Source of the DNA: JAGBWK01 sp964544595
Lineage (GTDB): Bacteria > Bacteroidota > Bacteroidia > Bacteroidales > Muribaculaceae
Assembly: GCA_964544595.1 (NCBI GenBank)
Contig: CAZJBM010000002.1
Span: 62,001-126,000 of the forward strand
DNA length: 64,000 nt
Direction: 5' to 3'
Position 1 is the stretch's first letter; the number at the start of each line of letters is the position of its first letter. Under the pieces are notes generated by a model that made no database searches, was not told the DNA's origin, and saw only the letters and a list, made by a program, of their open reading frames with translations. This document shows, one piece after another, positions 26,039 through 35,038 of the stretch. A program made the position numbers and the translations under genes.

Positions 26039-28327
26039 ATGATATTAGATTTGATTTCATCGTTAATATCCACCGTAGAGGAGACGATTACCGAGGGCGG
26101 CATTGCCGGATCAGAACTCAGCATCGACGCTCTTATCACCGACCTCGCTTTCATCCTTATTCTCGGCGCGGTGGTGACATTGCTGTTCAAATGGATAAAA
26201 CAGCCTGTGGTGCTCGGGTATATTGTGGCCGGATTTTTGGCGAGTCCTAATTTCGAGCCCCTTCCTTCTGTCGCTAATGAGGCTAACATAGAGTTTTGGG
26301 CGCAACTCGGTATAATAGTGCTTTTGTTTTCGCTCGGACTGGAATTCAGCTTCAAGAAGCTTGTTAATTCGGGAGGCTCGGCAGTGGTGACGGCGTTGAT
26401 AATCGTGATCGGCATGATGTCGACCGGATTCGCGATAGGTAAGTTCATGGATTTCACCACTATCAACAGCCTCTTTTTGGGCGGTATGCTCTCGATGTCG
26501 TCTACCACTATCATTATTAAGGCTCTTACCGATTTAGGATTGAGCAGAAAGAAATTTGCCACGCTCGTTTTCGCTGTCCTTGTCGTGGAGGATATGTTCG
26601 CGGTGGTAATGATGGTGGTGCTCTCCTCGATTGCGGTTAACAACAGCGTGCAGGGGGGAGAGATGTTGATGAGCGTAAGCAAGCTCGTGTTCTTCCTTAT
26701 TATATGGTTCCTTGTAGGCGTGTTTGTGTTGCCGTCGTTGCTCAATAAATCTCGCAAATACCTTAATAATGAGACGTTGCTTGTGGTTTCGATGGGTTTG
26801 TGCCTCGGCATGTCGATATTTTCGGTCGCCTGCGGCTTCTCGCTCGCCTTGGGAGCTTTCGTGATGGGATCGATATTAGCCGGAACGAGCTATGCGGAGC
26901 GCATCGAGCGGGTGACGATGCCTGTCAAAGACCTTTTCGGAGCGGTGTTTTTCATCTCGGTCGGCATGATGGTGCAGCCCGATATTATCGTCGAGTACTG
27001 GCCTTCGATACTCTTGCTGTCGGCCGCGGTGGTTGTCGGGATGATAATTTTCGGCTCGGCCGGTATGCTGATCACTGGTCAGTCGCTTAAGGTAGCTATA
27101 GAGTCAGGCTTCTCGCTGACGCAGATTGGCGAATTCTCGTTCATTATCGCCACGCTCGGTATGGGGCTCGGCGTGCTCGATGCGACGATTTATCCTATCA
27201 TCGTAGCTGTGTCGGTTATCACGACGTTCACAACGCCGTATTTCATAAAAATGGCTAACCCATTCTACGCTTTTGTTGAAAAGCACCTTCCGTCGCGTTG
27301 GAGATTTCTTATCGACCGATATAACAACGAGGCCAGCGGAGCGTCGAACAAGAGGGCAGCGTGGATCGGCCTGATAAAGAAAAACCTCTGGCGCATGACG
27401 CTTTACTGCATAGTGCTGATAGCGATTACGATGGTTGCCAACAACTTTTTGATGCCTTGGCTTGAGAGGGTAATTCCCGATTTCAGTAAGCTTATAGGCA
27501 CCGCTGTCACCTTGTTGGTCATGTCGCCGTTTCTTCTCGCTCTCTCGCTCCCCGCAAAGCGCAAGGAGGGGGAACGTAGCTACAGCCGCGGGGAGTACAT
27601 TGTTCCGCGAGTTGTGCTTCTGATTTTCCGCATCCTTATAGTAGTGAGCTTCATTATCTATGTGCTCTCGTCTATGTTGTCGATGAAAGTGGGTTTCTCA
27701 GTAGGCTTGGCTGTGGTTTTGGTGATATTCATACTCCAGTCGCGCAAGCTCTCGTATAACATGCGCCAGATAGAGCAGCGCTTTATGAACAATCTCAATG
27801 AGCGCGATCTGCGCCGAAGCGGTAAAAACAACAGTATCGTTAGCGACCTTCATCAGGCGTTTATGCGCGTTGGCAACGACTGTCCGTTTGTCGGGCAGCA
27901 GTTGGGCGACTCTCAGATAGGTATAAAGTATGGGGTTAATGTTTCGAGCATCAGCCGCGGCTCGGAGTTCATTCCCGTGCCTGCCAGCCGCGACCGTATC
28001 TTCCCTGGTGATGTTATCGGCGTGATTGGCACCGACCAGCAGATAGAGGCATTGCTGCCTATAATCGAAGGGAGCGGCGATGACCAGAGTCATGCCTCTA
28101 CCGCTAATGCCGATGATTACGATATGGCTAACATCGTTTTGACCGAAACCTCGCCATTGCTCGGCAAAACCGTTGCCACAGCCGGCGTAAGGGCCAATTA
28201 CTCGGCATTGGTGCTCGCTGTTGAGCGCGACGGAGAGTTTCTCGACAATTTAGGAACCGTCACATTCAGCCCGGGCGACAAGATTTACCTCTATGCTCCC
28301 CGTCAGATTCTTTCGCAACTTGCGTAG
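26039..28327 (+). CDS. CPA2-type monovalent cation:proton antiporter with TrkA-C domains
   Basis: A 762-residue Kef/CPA2 family antiporter. About 12 membrane helices are visible over residues 25-400, including GYIVAGFLASP, FSLGLEFSFKKL, MLSMSSTTIIIKAL and VLVVEDMFAVVMM with its conserved acidic residue, plus ALGAFVMGSILAGT. Additional helices (about 450-575) precede two TrkA-C/RCK-C-like cytosolic domains (about 600-690 and 690-762) that usually bind ligands and gate transport. The stop codon (TAG, 28325-28327) abuts and shares its last base with a solo IS end, so the extreme C-terminus may have been set by an insertion event. Confidence 0.92.
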   Translation: MILDLISSLISTVEETITEGGIAGSELSIDALITDLAFILILGAVVTLLFKWIKQPVVLGYIVAGFLASPNFEPLPSVANEANIEFWAQLGIIVLLFSLGLEFSFKKLVNSGGSAVVTALIIVIGMMSTGFAIGKFMDFTTINSLFLGGMLSMSSTTIIIKALTDLGLSRKKFATLVFAVLVVEDMFAVVMMVVLSSIAVNNSVQGGEMLMSVSKLVFFLIIWFLVGVFVLPSLLNKSRKYLNNETLLVVSMGLCLGMSIFSVACGFSLALGAFVMGSILAGTSYAERIERVTMPVKDLFGAVFFISVGMMVQPDIIVEYWPSILLLSAAVVVGMIIFGSAGMLITGQSLKVAIESGFSLTQIGEFSFIIATLGMGLGVLDATIYPIIVAVSVITTFTTPYFIKMANPFYAFVEKHLPSRWRFLIDRYNNEASGASNKRAAWIGLIKKNLWRMTLYCIVLIAITMVANNFLMPWLERVIPDFSKLIGTAVTLLVMSPFLLALSLPAKRKEGERSYSRGEYIVPRVVLLIFRILIVVSFIIYVLSSMLSMKVGFSVGLAVVLVIFILQSRKLSYNMRQIEQRFMNNLNERDLRRSGKNNSIVSDLHQAFMRVGNDCPFVGQQLGDSQIGIKYGVNVSSISRGSEFIPVPASRDRIFPGDVIGVIGTDQQIEALLPIIEGSGDDQSHASTANADDYDMANIVLTETSPLLGKTVATAGVRANYSALVLAVERDGEFLDNLGTVTFSPGDKIYLYAPRQILSQLA

Positions 28328-28352
28328 AGCCTGTCCCATAAAATCTCTTAAA
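28327..28352. mobile_element. Solo IS5-type terminal repeat
   Basis: GAGCCTGTCCCATAAAATCT (28327-28346) followed by CTTAAAC matches the right end of the IS remnant at 40012-40044 (two mismatches in 26). No opposite end is found nearby, so this is a single-end relic. It lies between two convergent genes, and the stop codons of both fall in it or touch it (TAG at 28325-28327 and TTA at 28348-28350). Confidence 0.65.
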
Positions 28353-29529
28353 CCGTTTGCGCGACCGTCTTTTCTTTGCTGAAAAGGCGGTCGATTATTT
28401 GAGCGATGGCGCCGTCGCCGGTCACGTTGCAAGCGGTGCCGAAGCTGTCCATCGCGATATATAGCGCAATCATCAGAGCGTTGTCGGCCTCGGTGAAGCC
28501 GAGCATGGAGCTAAGAAGCCCCAGAGAAGCCATAATGGCGCCTCCAGGCACTCCCGGCGCGGCGATGATTGTCATGCCGAGCATGGCTATGAAGCCCATA
28601 AACATACTGAAATCGTAGTGCATTCCTGTGGCAATCATCAGCGCGAGTGCGCAGGCCACAATCTTAAGAGTAGACCCCGACATGTGGATTGTCGCGCATA
28701 GAGGCACCGTGAATCCGGCTATCTCGGGGCTAACACCCATTTTGATAGTCTGCTTGAGCGTCACCGGGATTGTCGCCGCCGACGACTGGGTGCCCAATGC
28801 GGTGAAATACGCGGGAAGCATCGTCAGCAGGCACTTGAAAGGATTTTTACCGGAAAAGAGCGACGCTATCACGTATTGCAGCACTAATATGCCGATATGG
28901 AGGGCAAATATCACGCCGATTACTTTAATAAACGTCATTAATATCGAGCCGACCTGCCCCGAAACGGTCATATTCATGAATATACCGAAGATATAGAGCG
29001 GCAAAAGCGGGATAATGGCTTTATTAATGGCGCAGTTAATGATGTTTCGGAAATCCTCAAAGCCATTGCGCAGCGATGTCGCTGAGGTCATCGCGCCTCC
29101 CAAGCCAATGACGAAGGCGAGCACCAGCGAGGTCATGACGTTCATCAGCGGCGTTATATCCATCTCGAAATATGGTTTGAGCGACACCTCTGAGTCCTCA
29201 GCCGCAAGATAAAGATCGGGTTGAATCATGCCAGGGAAAAAGAAGTCGCCGGTGAAATAAGAAATCAGTCCGGCTCCCAAAGTGAACCCATAGGCAATCA
29301 GGGCGGTAGCGAGAAGCATCTTCCCGGCCCCTTTGCCGATGTCCATTATCGCCGGGGCAACGAACCCCACAATAAGCAGCGGAATCAGAAAGCCGAGAAA
29401 CTCGCTGAATATGCCGTTGAATGTGATGAAAAGGCGATCGACCCACTCTGGAAATATGTAGGCGGCTCCGATGCCTAAGGCCATAGCGATAATGATGCGA
29501 GCGAGGAGCCCTGTGCGAGGTAATTTCAT
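28348..29529 (-). CDS. Dicarboxylate/amino acid:cation symporter (DAACS family)
   Basis: A 393-residue glutamate-transporter-homologue with about eight helices and two re-entrant loops. Signatures: ALGTQSSAATIPVTLKQT, the serine-rich loop of hairpin 1; LCATIHMSGST; GVPGGAIMASLGLLSSMLGF in hairpin 2; and CNVTGDGAIAQIID with the conserved Asn and Asp of the substrate and sodium sites. The TQSSAATIPVT form is closest to the SstT/serine-threonine-like or general DAACS group, but the substrate is not certain. On the minus strand, TATATTTG (29559-29566) is a likely -7 box 30 bases before the start. Confidence 0.92.
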   Translation of the reverse strand: MKLPRTGLLARIIIAMALGIGAAYIFPEWVDRLFITFNGIFSEFLGFLIPLLIVGFVAPAIMDIGKGAGKMLLATALIAYGFTLGAGLISYFTGDFFFPGMIQPDLYLAAEDSEVSLKPYFEMDITPLMNVMTSLVLAFVIGLGGAMTSATSLRNGFEDFRNIINCAINKAIIPLLPLYIFGIFMNMTVSGQVGSILMTFIKVIGVIFALHIGILVLQYVIASLFSGKNPFKCLLTMLPAYFTALGTQSSAATIPVTLKQTIKMGVSPEIAGFTVPLCATIHMSGSTLKIVACALALMIATGMHYDFSMFMGFIAMLGMTIIAAPGVPGGAIMASLGLLSSMLGFTEADNALMIALYIAMDSFGTACNVTGDGAIAQIIDRLFSKEKTVAQTV

Positions 29530-29656
29530 AATAAACAGATTGGTTAGAAATGCGGCCTCAAATATACGAAAAAATTATTAACTTTGTCATCGGTTTGCGC
29601 GCTGCCTAAGCAATAGGCGTAGCCGCGCGACTGAATTTTTATCCGCGAAAATTAAT

Positions 29657-30892
29657 ATGAACGGTAACGTTAAAGATATAAATATAGAGCAATTTGACTA
29701 TCCGCTCCCCGACGAGCGCATAGCTAAGTACCCTCTTGCCGAGCGTGATGCCTGCAAGCTGCTCGTAAGATACGGCGACGGAACGGTAGTCGACAAGATT
29801 TTCAGCGAGATTCCCGCCCTGCTTCCTACCGACGCGATGCTCGTGTATAACAACACGCGGGTGATCAACGCGCGATTGCGTTTCCATAAGGGAGGCACAG
29901 CTGACGGCGCGCTTATAGAGATTTTCTGCCTCGAACCGCAGCAACCCCGCGACTATGCGCAAAATTTCGCGTCGACAGGCCGATGCTCATGGATATGCTT
30001 CGTCGGTAACTCAAAGAAATGGAAAGAGGGCGCGCTCAGGCTCCAGTTGACAATCGGCAGCCGCGAAGTGGTGCTGAATGCAGAAAGGATAGGGCGCGCG
30101 GGAAACACATCAATAGTTGAATTTTCGTGGGACACGCCCACGGTCACATTCGCCGGCATCATTTCGGCCGCCGGAGAGATTCCTATTCCTCCGTATCTCA
30201 ACCGACAATCGGAGGCCTCCGACAGCAAGGATTACCAGACGGTGTACTCTCATATCGACGGCTCGGTCGCGGCGCCTACCGCAGGACTGCACTTCACCGA
30301 CCGGGTGCTTGAGGAGATTTCGGGCCGCGGGATCCCTCGCCGAGAGGTGACTCTCCATGTCGGGGCCGGAACGTTTCAACCAGTTAAAGCCGATAACATT
30401 GGCGACCATACGATGCACAGCGAATTTATCGCCGTCGACCGCCAGTTGATAGAGGAGCTTTCGTCGACCGATAAGCGAGTGATAGCCGTCGGAACGACCT
30501 CGGTGCGCACGCTCGAAAGCTTATATCACGTCGGTTGCCTGATAGCGACAGGCCGATGGGACGGCGAAGTGCCGCAATGGTATCCCTACGAGGAAAACCA
30601 CCCTCGACTATCACTGGCAGAGTCAATGACCGCGATATTAAGTTACCTCGATGAGCAGGGGCTTGATTCGCTCGTAGGAGCCACGCGAATCATTATCGCT
30701 CCGGGCTATAAGTATCAGATCGTAAAAGGTATGGTCACAAATTTCCACCAACCCAAATCGACACTGCTGCTGCTTGTGTCGGCGTTTACCGACGGAGATT
30801 GGCATCCTATGTATGACCACGCGTTAGGGTCGGGTTACCGTTTCCTCTCTTACGGCGACGCCTCTTTGTTGTTGAGCGACAAAAAACAGTAA
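29657..30892 (+). CDS. queA: S-adenosylmethionine:tRNA ribosyltransferase-isomerase
   Basis: QueA transfers and isomerises the ribose of SAM onto preQ1-tRNA to give epoxyqueuosine, the penultimate step of queuosine biosynthesis. Seen: FDYPLPDERIAKYPLAERD at the N-terminus; MLVYNNTRVINARL; SVAAPTAGLHFTDRVL; TLHVGAGTFQPV; MHSEFIAVD; and GMVTNFHQPKSTLLLLVSAF. The 411 residues are longer than the approximately 350 of proteobacterial QueA because of an insertion around residues 90-170. A -7-like TAACTTTG (29579-29586) lies 70 bases upstream. No other queuosine genes are in the window. Confidence 0.96.
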   Translation: MNGNVKDINIEQFDYPLPDERIAKYPLAERDACKLLVRYGDGTVVDKIFSEIPALLPTDAMLVYNNTRVINARLRFHKGGTADGALIEIFCLEPQQPRDYAQNFASTGRCSWICFVGNSKKWKEGALRLQLTIGSREVVLNAERIGRAGNTSIVEFSWDTPTVTFAGIISAAGEIPIPPYLNRQSEASDSKDYQTVYSHIDGSVAAPTAGLHFTDRVLEEISGRGIPRREVTLHVGAGTFQPVKADNIGDHTMHSEFIAVDRQLIEELSSTDKRVIAVGTTSVRTLESLYHVGCLIATGRWDGEVPQWYPYEENHPRLSLAESMTAILSYLDEQGLDSLVGATRIIIAPGYKYQIVKGMVTNFHQPKSTLLLLVSAFTDGDWHPMYDHALGSGYRFLSYGDASLLLSDKKQ

Positions 30893-30897
30893 ACATT

Positions 30898-31212
30898 ATG
30901 CCTACACAATATTTAATCAACACATCGTTTCATGCCGACCAAAGCGTTGTTGACGCGCTCCGCGCCGAGGTCGCAGCTAATTTCGCTTCGTTGGCGATGA
31001 TGAGCGGGCTGTTTATCGACCCCGTTATGGCCAATATTCTCGTTCAGACCGCCGACAATGTGGTCAGCTTTACCCTGCAATTCAGAGCCGATGACCTCGA
31101 AAAGGCTATGCAATGGATTACCGAAGGGCCTGGTGGCGAGTATCTTGCCGCGCTTTCGTCAAAATATGGTCAAAAGATGGTTTATTTCACAACGCCTATG
31201 GAAATTGTATAG
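30898..31212 (+). CDS. DUF4286 family protein
   Basis: A small cytosolic protein of 104 residues, starting five bases after the queA stop. It begins YLINTSFHADQSVVDALRAEV and contains an alternating alpha/beta pattern typical of a ferredoxin-like fold. DUF4286 proteins are widespread in Bacteroidota and have no assigned function. Tight spacing with queA and the following ruvC suggests one transcript, although a perfect palindrome separates it from ruvC. Confidence 0.88.
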   Translation: MPTQYLINTSFHADQSVVDALRAEVAANFASLAMMSGLFIDPVMANILVQTADNVVSFTLQFRADDLEKAMQWITEGPGGEYLAALSSKYGQKMVYFTTPMEIV

Positions 31213-31239
31213 ATAAATCAAACATATGTTTGATTTATC
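31212..31239. repeat. Perfect 28-bp palindrome between the DUF4286 gene and ruvC
   Basis: The half-site GATAAATCAAACAT (31212-31225) is mirrored exactly by ATGTTTGATTTATC (31226-31239), with no loop. It follows the DUF4286 stop immediately and precedes the ruvC start by 26 bases. It could be an operator for a dimeric regulator or an AT-rich hairpin affecting the transcript; no U-tract follows. Confidence 0.6.
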
Positions 31240-31265
31240 GGCGTCATCAAAAATTTGTTGGAGGC

Positions 31266-31838
31266 ATGGACAATAGTCTTAAATCATGGGATCGCATAAT
31301 AATAGGTATCGATCCAGGCACGAATCTTATGGGTTACGCTATTCTCGGTATCAAAGGAAAGACACCGGGAATGATAGCTATGGGGGTGATACATCTAAAC
31401 AAGATGACGGGACACTATATAAGATTAAAGCGCATTTACGAGCGCGTTCAAGGGCTTGTAGAGCAGTATTTGCCGGATGAAATGGCGATAGAAGCCCCAT
31501 TTTTCGGTAAAAACGTGCAGTCGATGCTTAAATTGGGGCGCGCTCAGGGGGTTGCGATGGCGGCGGCGCTCTCGCGCGATGTCCCGATCACGGAATATGA
31601 GCCGCGAAAAATCAAGCAGGCAATAACCGGAAACGGAGCGGCCTCAAAGGAACAGGTAAAGGAGATGCTTCGACGTATTCTGAAGCTGAAGGATGACGAT
31701 TTTGTTCCGGAACTTGACGCGACCGACGCTCTCGGCGCTGCATTGTGCCATTTCTATGAGTCGTCAAAGCCGATCTCGTCGGGAGGAGCAAAGTCATGGA
31801 AAGCGTTTATCGCCGCTAACCCCGATAGGGTGAAGTGA
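31266..31838 (+). CDS. ruvC: Holliday junction endodeoxyribonuclease RuvC
   Basis: RuvC resolves four-way DNA junctions together with RuvAB. The start at 31266 follows a GGAGG ribosome site and gives 190 residues, the family size; an in-frame start at 31113 would lie inside the DUF4286 gene. The RNase H-like active site is visible: Asp16 in IGIDPGTNLMGY, Glu76 in MAIEAPFFGKN, and Asp151/Asp154 in LDATDALGAALCH. The basic segment EPRKIKQAITGNGAASKEQV is the usual DNA-contact loop. Confidence 0.96.
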   Translation: MDNSLKSWDRIIIGIDPGTNLMGYAILGIKGKTPGMIAMGVIHLNKMTGHYIRLKRIYERVQGLVEQYLPDEMAIEAPFFGKNVQSMLKLGRAQGVAMAAALSRDVPITEYEPRKIKQAITGNGAASKEQVKEMLRRILKLKDDDFVPELDATDALGAALCHFYESSKPISSGGAKSWKAFIAANPDRVK

Positions 31839-31846
31839 TAACCTGA

Positions 31847-32626
31847 CTATTTGCCGGTCGCGTCGTCTGCTGACTTGCTTTTGAGAAATCGGGGAATGAA
31901 TTTAATATGGCGCATGACGGTTGAAAACGCGCCGTAGTAATAGCACATGATTTTGAATCGCTCGATCAGCGACTTGCGGTGGTGTCGAGTAGTGGTCCCT
32001 TCGTTCAGGTAATCGATGATAACATCATCGATATACACATTTTTCTTCGAGTGCTGCAGGCAGCGTATACACCAGTCGACATCGGCCGAAAAGCGGTATT
32101 TCAAGTCGAAATGGCCTGTGATTTTGCGCAACGCGACGAACGCCTGGTGGCAAACGACCATTCCCTCTTTGAAGCTGTCGAGAGTAAGGTTGGCGGGGGC
32201 GGTGAGGTGGCGGGGGCCTAATCTGCGCCCATTGTTGTCGATAATGTCGGTCTGGCCATAGACGATACCGGGAAAGTCGTTATACATTATCGCGTCGGCG
32301 ATCAGGCGAAGCGTGTCGGGGGAATGAAAAGCGTCGCCTGCATTGAGAAAAATAACGTAATGACCTTCGGCGAGCTCAAGCCCTCTGTTCATGGCGTCGT
32401 AAATGCCGCGGTCTTTCTCCGAGACCACCGACATATTGTCGATTCCCGATGAGTTGACTTTGTCTAAAGTGCCGTCGGTCGAACCGCCGTCGATTACTAA
32501 AAATTCGTAGTTGGAAAAAGTCTGCTCCTTTACAGAGGCGAGCGTGCGACCGACTGTGTCGGCGGCATTTAATGTAACCGTGATGATTGAAACAAGTGGG
32601 GTTGCGCGATGATACTCGGTAGTCAT
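31847..32626 (-). CDS. Glycosyltransferase family 2 protein
   Basis: A 259-residue GT-A fold transferase. Seen: VSIITVTLNAADTVGRTLAS at the N-terminus; FLVIDGGSTDGTLD, the nucleotide-sugar-binding region; SEKDRGIYDAMNRGLELAEG; FLNAGDAF, where Ala-Gly-Asp replaces a strict DxD; and a C-terminal region with FSADVDWCIRCL. There is no membrane segment. It resembles WcaA/PGL-type transferases that add sugars to surface glycans, but donor and acceptor are unknown. It is convergent with ruvC and isolated from the other two glycosyltransferases by about 2.4 kb. Confidence 0.92.
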   Translation of the reverse strand: MTTEYHRATPLVSIITVTLNAADTVGRTLASVKEQTFSNYEFLVIDGGSTDGTLDKVNSSGIDNMSVVSEKDRGIYDAMNRGLELAEGHYVIFLNAGDAFHSPDTLRLIADAIMYNDFPGIVYGQTDIIDNNGRRLGPRHLTAPANLTLDSFKEGMVVCHQAFVALRKITGHFDLKYRFSADVDWCIRCLQHSKKNVYIDDVIIDYLNEGTTTRHHRKSLIERFKIMCYYYGAFSTVMRHIKFIPRFLKSKSADDATGK

Positions 32627-32747
32627 TTCTGAATTATAACGCCAGGGTATTAATCAATTTCTTAAACAAAAAACTCTCATCGAGAGGCGTTTCGTGAAGA
32701 AACTTGCGCAAAGCCATTCATTTAAGGGCTTTTGCAGAAAAAAGTAG

Positions 32748-32819
32748 TATCCCCGTGGGGAGTCGAACCCCAATCGTTGGAACCGGAATCCAAAATTCTA
32801 TCCATTGAACTACGGAGAC
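32748..32819 (-). tRNA. tRNA-Arg (anticodon CCG)
   Basis: A full cloverleaf is read on the minus strand: acceptor GTCTCCG pairing with CGGGGAT, D-arm GTTC-AATGGATA-GAAT, anticodon stem TTGGA/TCCAA with loop TTCCGGT (anticodon CCG), variable loop CGAT, and T-arm TGGGG-TTCGACT-CCCCA. The 3' CCA is not encoded, so the CCA-adding-type enzyme at 53897-55363 is presumably needed. Confidence 0.95.
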
Positions 32820-32930
32820 GTTTGCTTAACGCGCCACAAATTTAGCACCTTTTCGCAAAATATCCAAACCCGCGGCAAGCGAATTGTTAAAAATTCTCTT
32901 GCGTCAAAATGCGGTAGCATTTTGCAGCCA

Positions 32931-33245
32931 TTAGAGTTGGCGGGGAACCGGGTCGCTAAAAGGGCTGCTTTTGTCGGGCTGATATTTCGGCTTTCGGCTC
33001 TTGGATGAGCGGGTCTTCTTCTTACGCTGTTTTTTACGGTGTTCGCGCGGTTTATGATCTGAGGATGAAGAGGCGGTGTCGGTCGACGTGCTCTGGTTGT
33101 TCTCGGTGGGCAATGTCGCTCCAGGCTCGATTAGCTCGGGGCGGGCGTTGAGATGGCTCTCGCGGATTAAAAACGCCACGCAAAACGTTATCGCCAGAAT
33201 CGCGAGAACGGCAATCGCGCCCCGATTTTGTCTTCCCGTAGCCAT
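32931..33245 (-). CDS. Small membrane-anchored basic protein of unknown function
   Basis: The 104 residues start one base after the stop of the upstream transporter gene, consistent with cotranscription. Seen: a single N-terminal membrane segment (about 10-27, AIAVLAILAITFCVAFLI), a Ser/Thr-rich stretch, then a strongly basic tail with KKQRKKKTRSSKSRK. No family is recognised. The short length and low-complexity tail make the exact boundaries less certain, but the position suggests a real gene. Confidence 0.6.
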   Translation of the reverse strand: MATGRQNRGAIAVLAILAITFCVAFLIRESHLNARPELIEPGATLPTENNQSTSTDTASSSSDHKPREHRKKQRKKKTRSSKSRKPKYQPDKSSPFSDPVPRQL

Positions 33246-34601
33246 TTACTTAATAAGCGGCGAGATAAGGATGATGAAAATGGCGATCGGGGCGACCCAT
33301 TTGATCAGGAACATCACGGGCTTAACCACCAGGCAGCGAAGCGTGCCGTAATTCGTAAGCTGATCAGGCATTAATTTGCGAGGGGCAAACCAGCCTATGT
33401 AGATGCACATAAGCAATGACCCGGCGGGCAGAAGGATGTTGGACGCGAACGTGTCGAACAGCGAGAAGATGTTCATGCCGAAAAAGGTTATGTCGCTAAG
33501 CGACCCCTGCGAAAGGGAGCAGACGCAGCTGAGGATAAGGAGCGGTATCATTACGGTCAACACGGCTTTGAATCGGCTCATCTTCATGCGGTCTTGGAAA
33601 AGCCTCACTGAGACTTCGGCAATAGATATAACCGAAGTAAGGGCCGCGAAAAAGAGCAACAGGAAGAAAAGCACCGACCATAGCCGCGTAGCGGGCATTT
33701 GCTGGAAAATTTCGGGGAGCGTTATGAACACGAGCGTCGTCCCTTCGAGCTCGCTACCCATCATTCCGAATGAGGCCACCGCGGGGAAGATAATAAGTCC
33801 CATCATTACCGACACCATGAGGTCGAGAAGCGAAACCGTGGTTGCGGTTTGCGCAAGCTTGGTCTGTTTAGGGAAATATCCCGCATAGGTGTATAGAACC
33901 CCCATGCCGAGACTGAGTGAGAAAAATGCCTGACCTAACGCGTTGATCACTACCATTGGAGTGATTTTAGAGAAATCGGGCCAGAGGAAGAATTCCACTC
34001 CCTTTCCGGCCCCCGGGAGGGTTAGCGACGCGACGCAAAATATCAGCAGAAGAATAAACAGAGCCGGCATCATGATGTTAGACACTCGCTCAATGCCTTT
34101 CTCCACACCCATCATCAGCACCCCGGCTGTGATAACCAATGTGATAAACGTATAGATGAGCGGTTGCCAGTCGGAGGCGATGTATTCGTGCATCGTCCAA
34201 GAGAATGACGCGTCGGCATCGGTGGCAGCCCCTACATTGCTGTATAAGCTTCCTGTCAGCGAGTTGACCAAATACTCCAATGTCCAGCCTGTGACAACGG
34301 TATAAAAGCAAAGAATAAGAAACGAGGCGACGATACCCATCATGCCGACGATCCACCACGCCTTCCCCGGAGCGATTTTCTTGTACGCGCCCACGGCGTC
34401 GGTCGCGCCGTTTCGCCCGATGGCAAATTCACCCAGCATCGCGGGAATGCCGAGCAGCAACACGCAGAAAAGATAGACGATAAGAAATGCGCCGCCCCCA
34501 TTGGCCTGAGCCTCAGCCGGGAAGCGCCATACATTACCTAAACCTACGGCCGAGCCTACAGTGGCGGCAATTAAGCCTAATTTTGATGCGAATTGTGCCA
34601 T
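33246..34601 (-). CDS. Sodium-dependent transporter, NSS/SNF family
   Basis: The start at 34601 (MAQFASKLGLIAATVGSAVG) is chosen over 34634 because it directly begins the first helix; the product is 451 residues with 11-12 helices. The signature GLGNVWRFPAEAQANGGGAF in helix 1 carries the sodium- and substrate-binding unwound region of LeuT-type transporters. Bacterial NSS members take up amino acids such as leucine or tyrosine with sodium; the substrate here is undetermined. A small basic membrane protein follows directly. Confidence 0.93.
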   Translation of the reverse strand: MAQFASKLGLIAATVGSAVGLGNVWRFPAEAQANGGGAFLIVYLFCVLLLGIPAMLGEFAIGRNGATDAVGAYKKIAPGKAWWIVGMMGIVASFLILCFYTVVTGWTLEYLVNSLTGSLYSNVGAATDADASFSWTMHEYIASDWQPLIYTFITLVITAGVLMMGVEKGIERVSNIMMPALFILLLIFCVASLTLPGAGKGVEFFLWPDFSKITPMVVINALGQAFFSLSLGMGVLYTYAGYFPKQTKLAQTATTVSLLDLMVSVMMGLIIFPAVASFGMMGSELEGTTLVFITLPEIFQQMPATRLWSVLFFLLLFFAALTSVISIAEVSVRLFQDRMKMSRFKAVLTVMIPLLILSCVCSLSQGSLSDITFFGMNIFSLFDTFASNILLPAGSLLMCIYIGWFAPRKLMPDQLTNYGTLRCLVVKPVMFLIKWVAPIAIFIILISPLIK

Positions 34602-34726
34602 AATGATATGATTTGCCGTAAAGATACGAAACATTTCTTAAAACCAAGCAAAAAAATAGTATCCGTCACGTAAATTACCACTACGCAGCTCATTATGGTA
34701 GTGGCGATAAAAAAAGCAGTGAAAAT

Positions 34727-34758
34727 TTTGTATTTACGGCGGAAATCGCTTAAATTTG
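34727..34758 (+). promoter_or_regulatory. Consensus promoter for the ferredoxin gene
   Basis: TTTG (34727-34730) and TAAATTTG (34751-34758) are separated by 20 bases, an exact match to the Bacteroidota -33/-7 pattern. The ferredoxin ATG follows at 34811. Confidence 0.8.
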
Positions 34759-34810
34759 CCGTGCAAAAGCAAAAAACTTATACGTATAATTATCTAAAAC
34801 TTTTACAATC

Positions 34811-34981
34811 ATGGCTTACGTAATTACCGACAAATGCGTTGCTTGCGGCACCTGCCAGCCCGTTTGCCCCGTTGAGGCTATCTCTGAAGGCGATATCTAC
34901 CACATCGATCCCGACACTTGCATCGAGTGCGGTTCATGCGCAGAAGTTTGCCCCAGCGAAGCTATCATCCCCGGCGAATAA
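34811..34981 (+). CDS. 2[4Fe-4S] ferredoxin (clostridial type)
   Basis: A 56-residue electron carrier. Two complete CxxCxxCxxxCP motifs are present: CVACGTCQPVCP near residues 9-20 and CIECGSCAEVCP near 38-49, each expected to hold one [4Fe-4S] cluster, within the duplicated fold typical of this family. It has a perfect consensus promoter and a leader of about 45 bases, indicating strong monocistronic expression. Likely partners are low-potential oxidoreductases such as pyruvate:ferredoxin oxidoreductase, encoded elsewhere. Confidence 0.95.
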   Translation: MAYVITDKCVACGTCQPVCPVEAISEGDIYHIDPDTCIECGSCAEVCPSEAIIPGE

Positions 34982-35038
34982 TCAACGCCTTTGCTAACGC
35001 ATTAAGCCGCGGATTTCATGATCTGCGGCTATTTTTTT

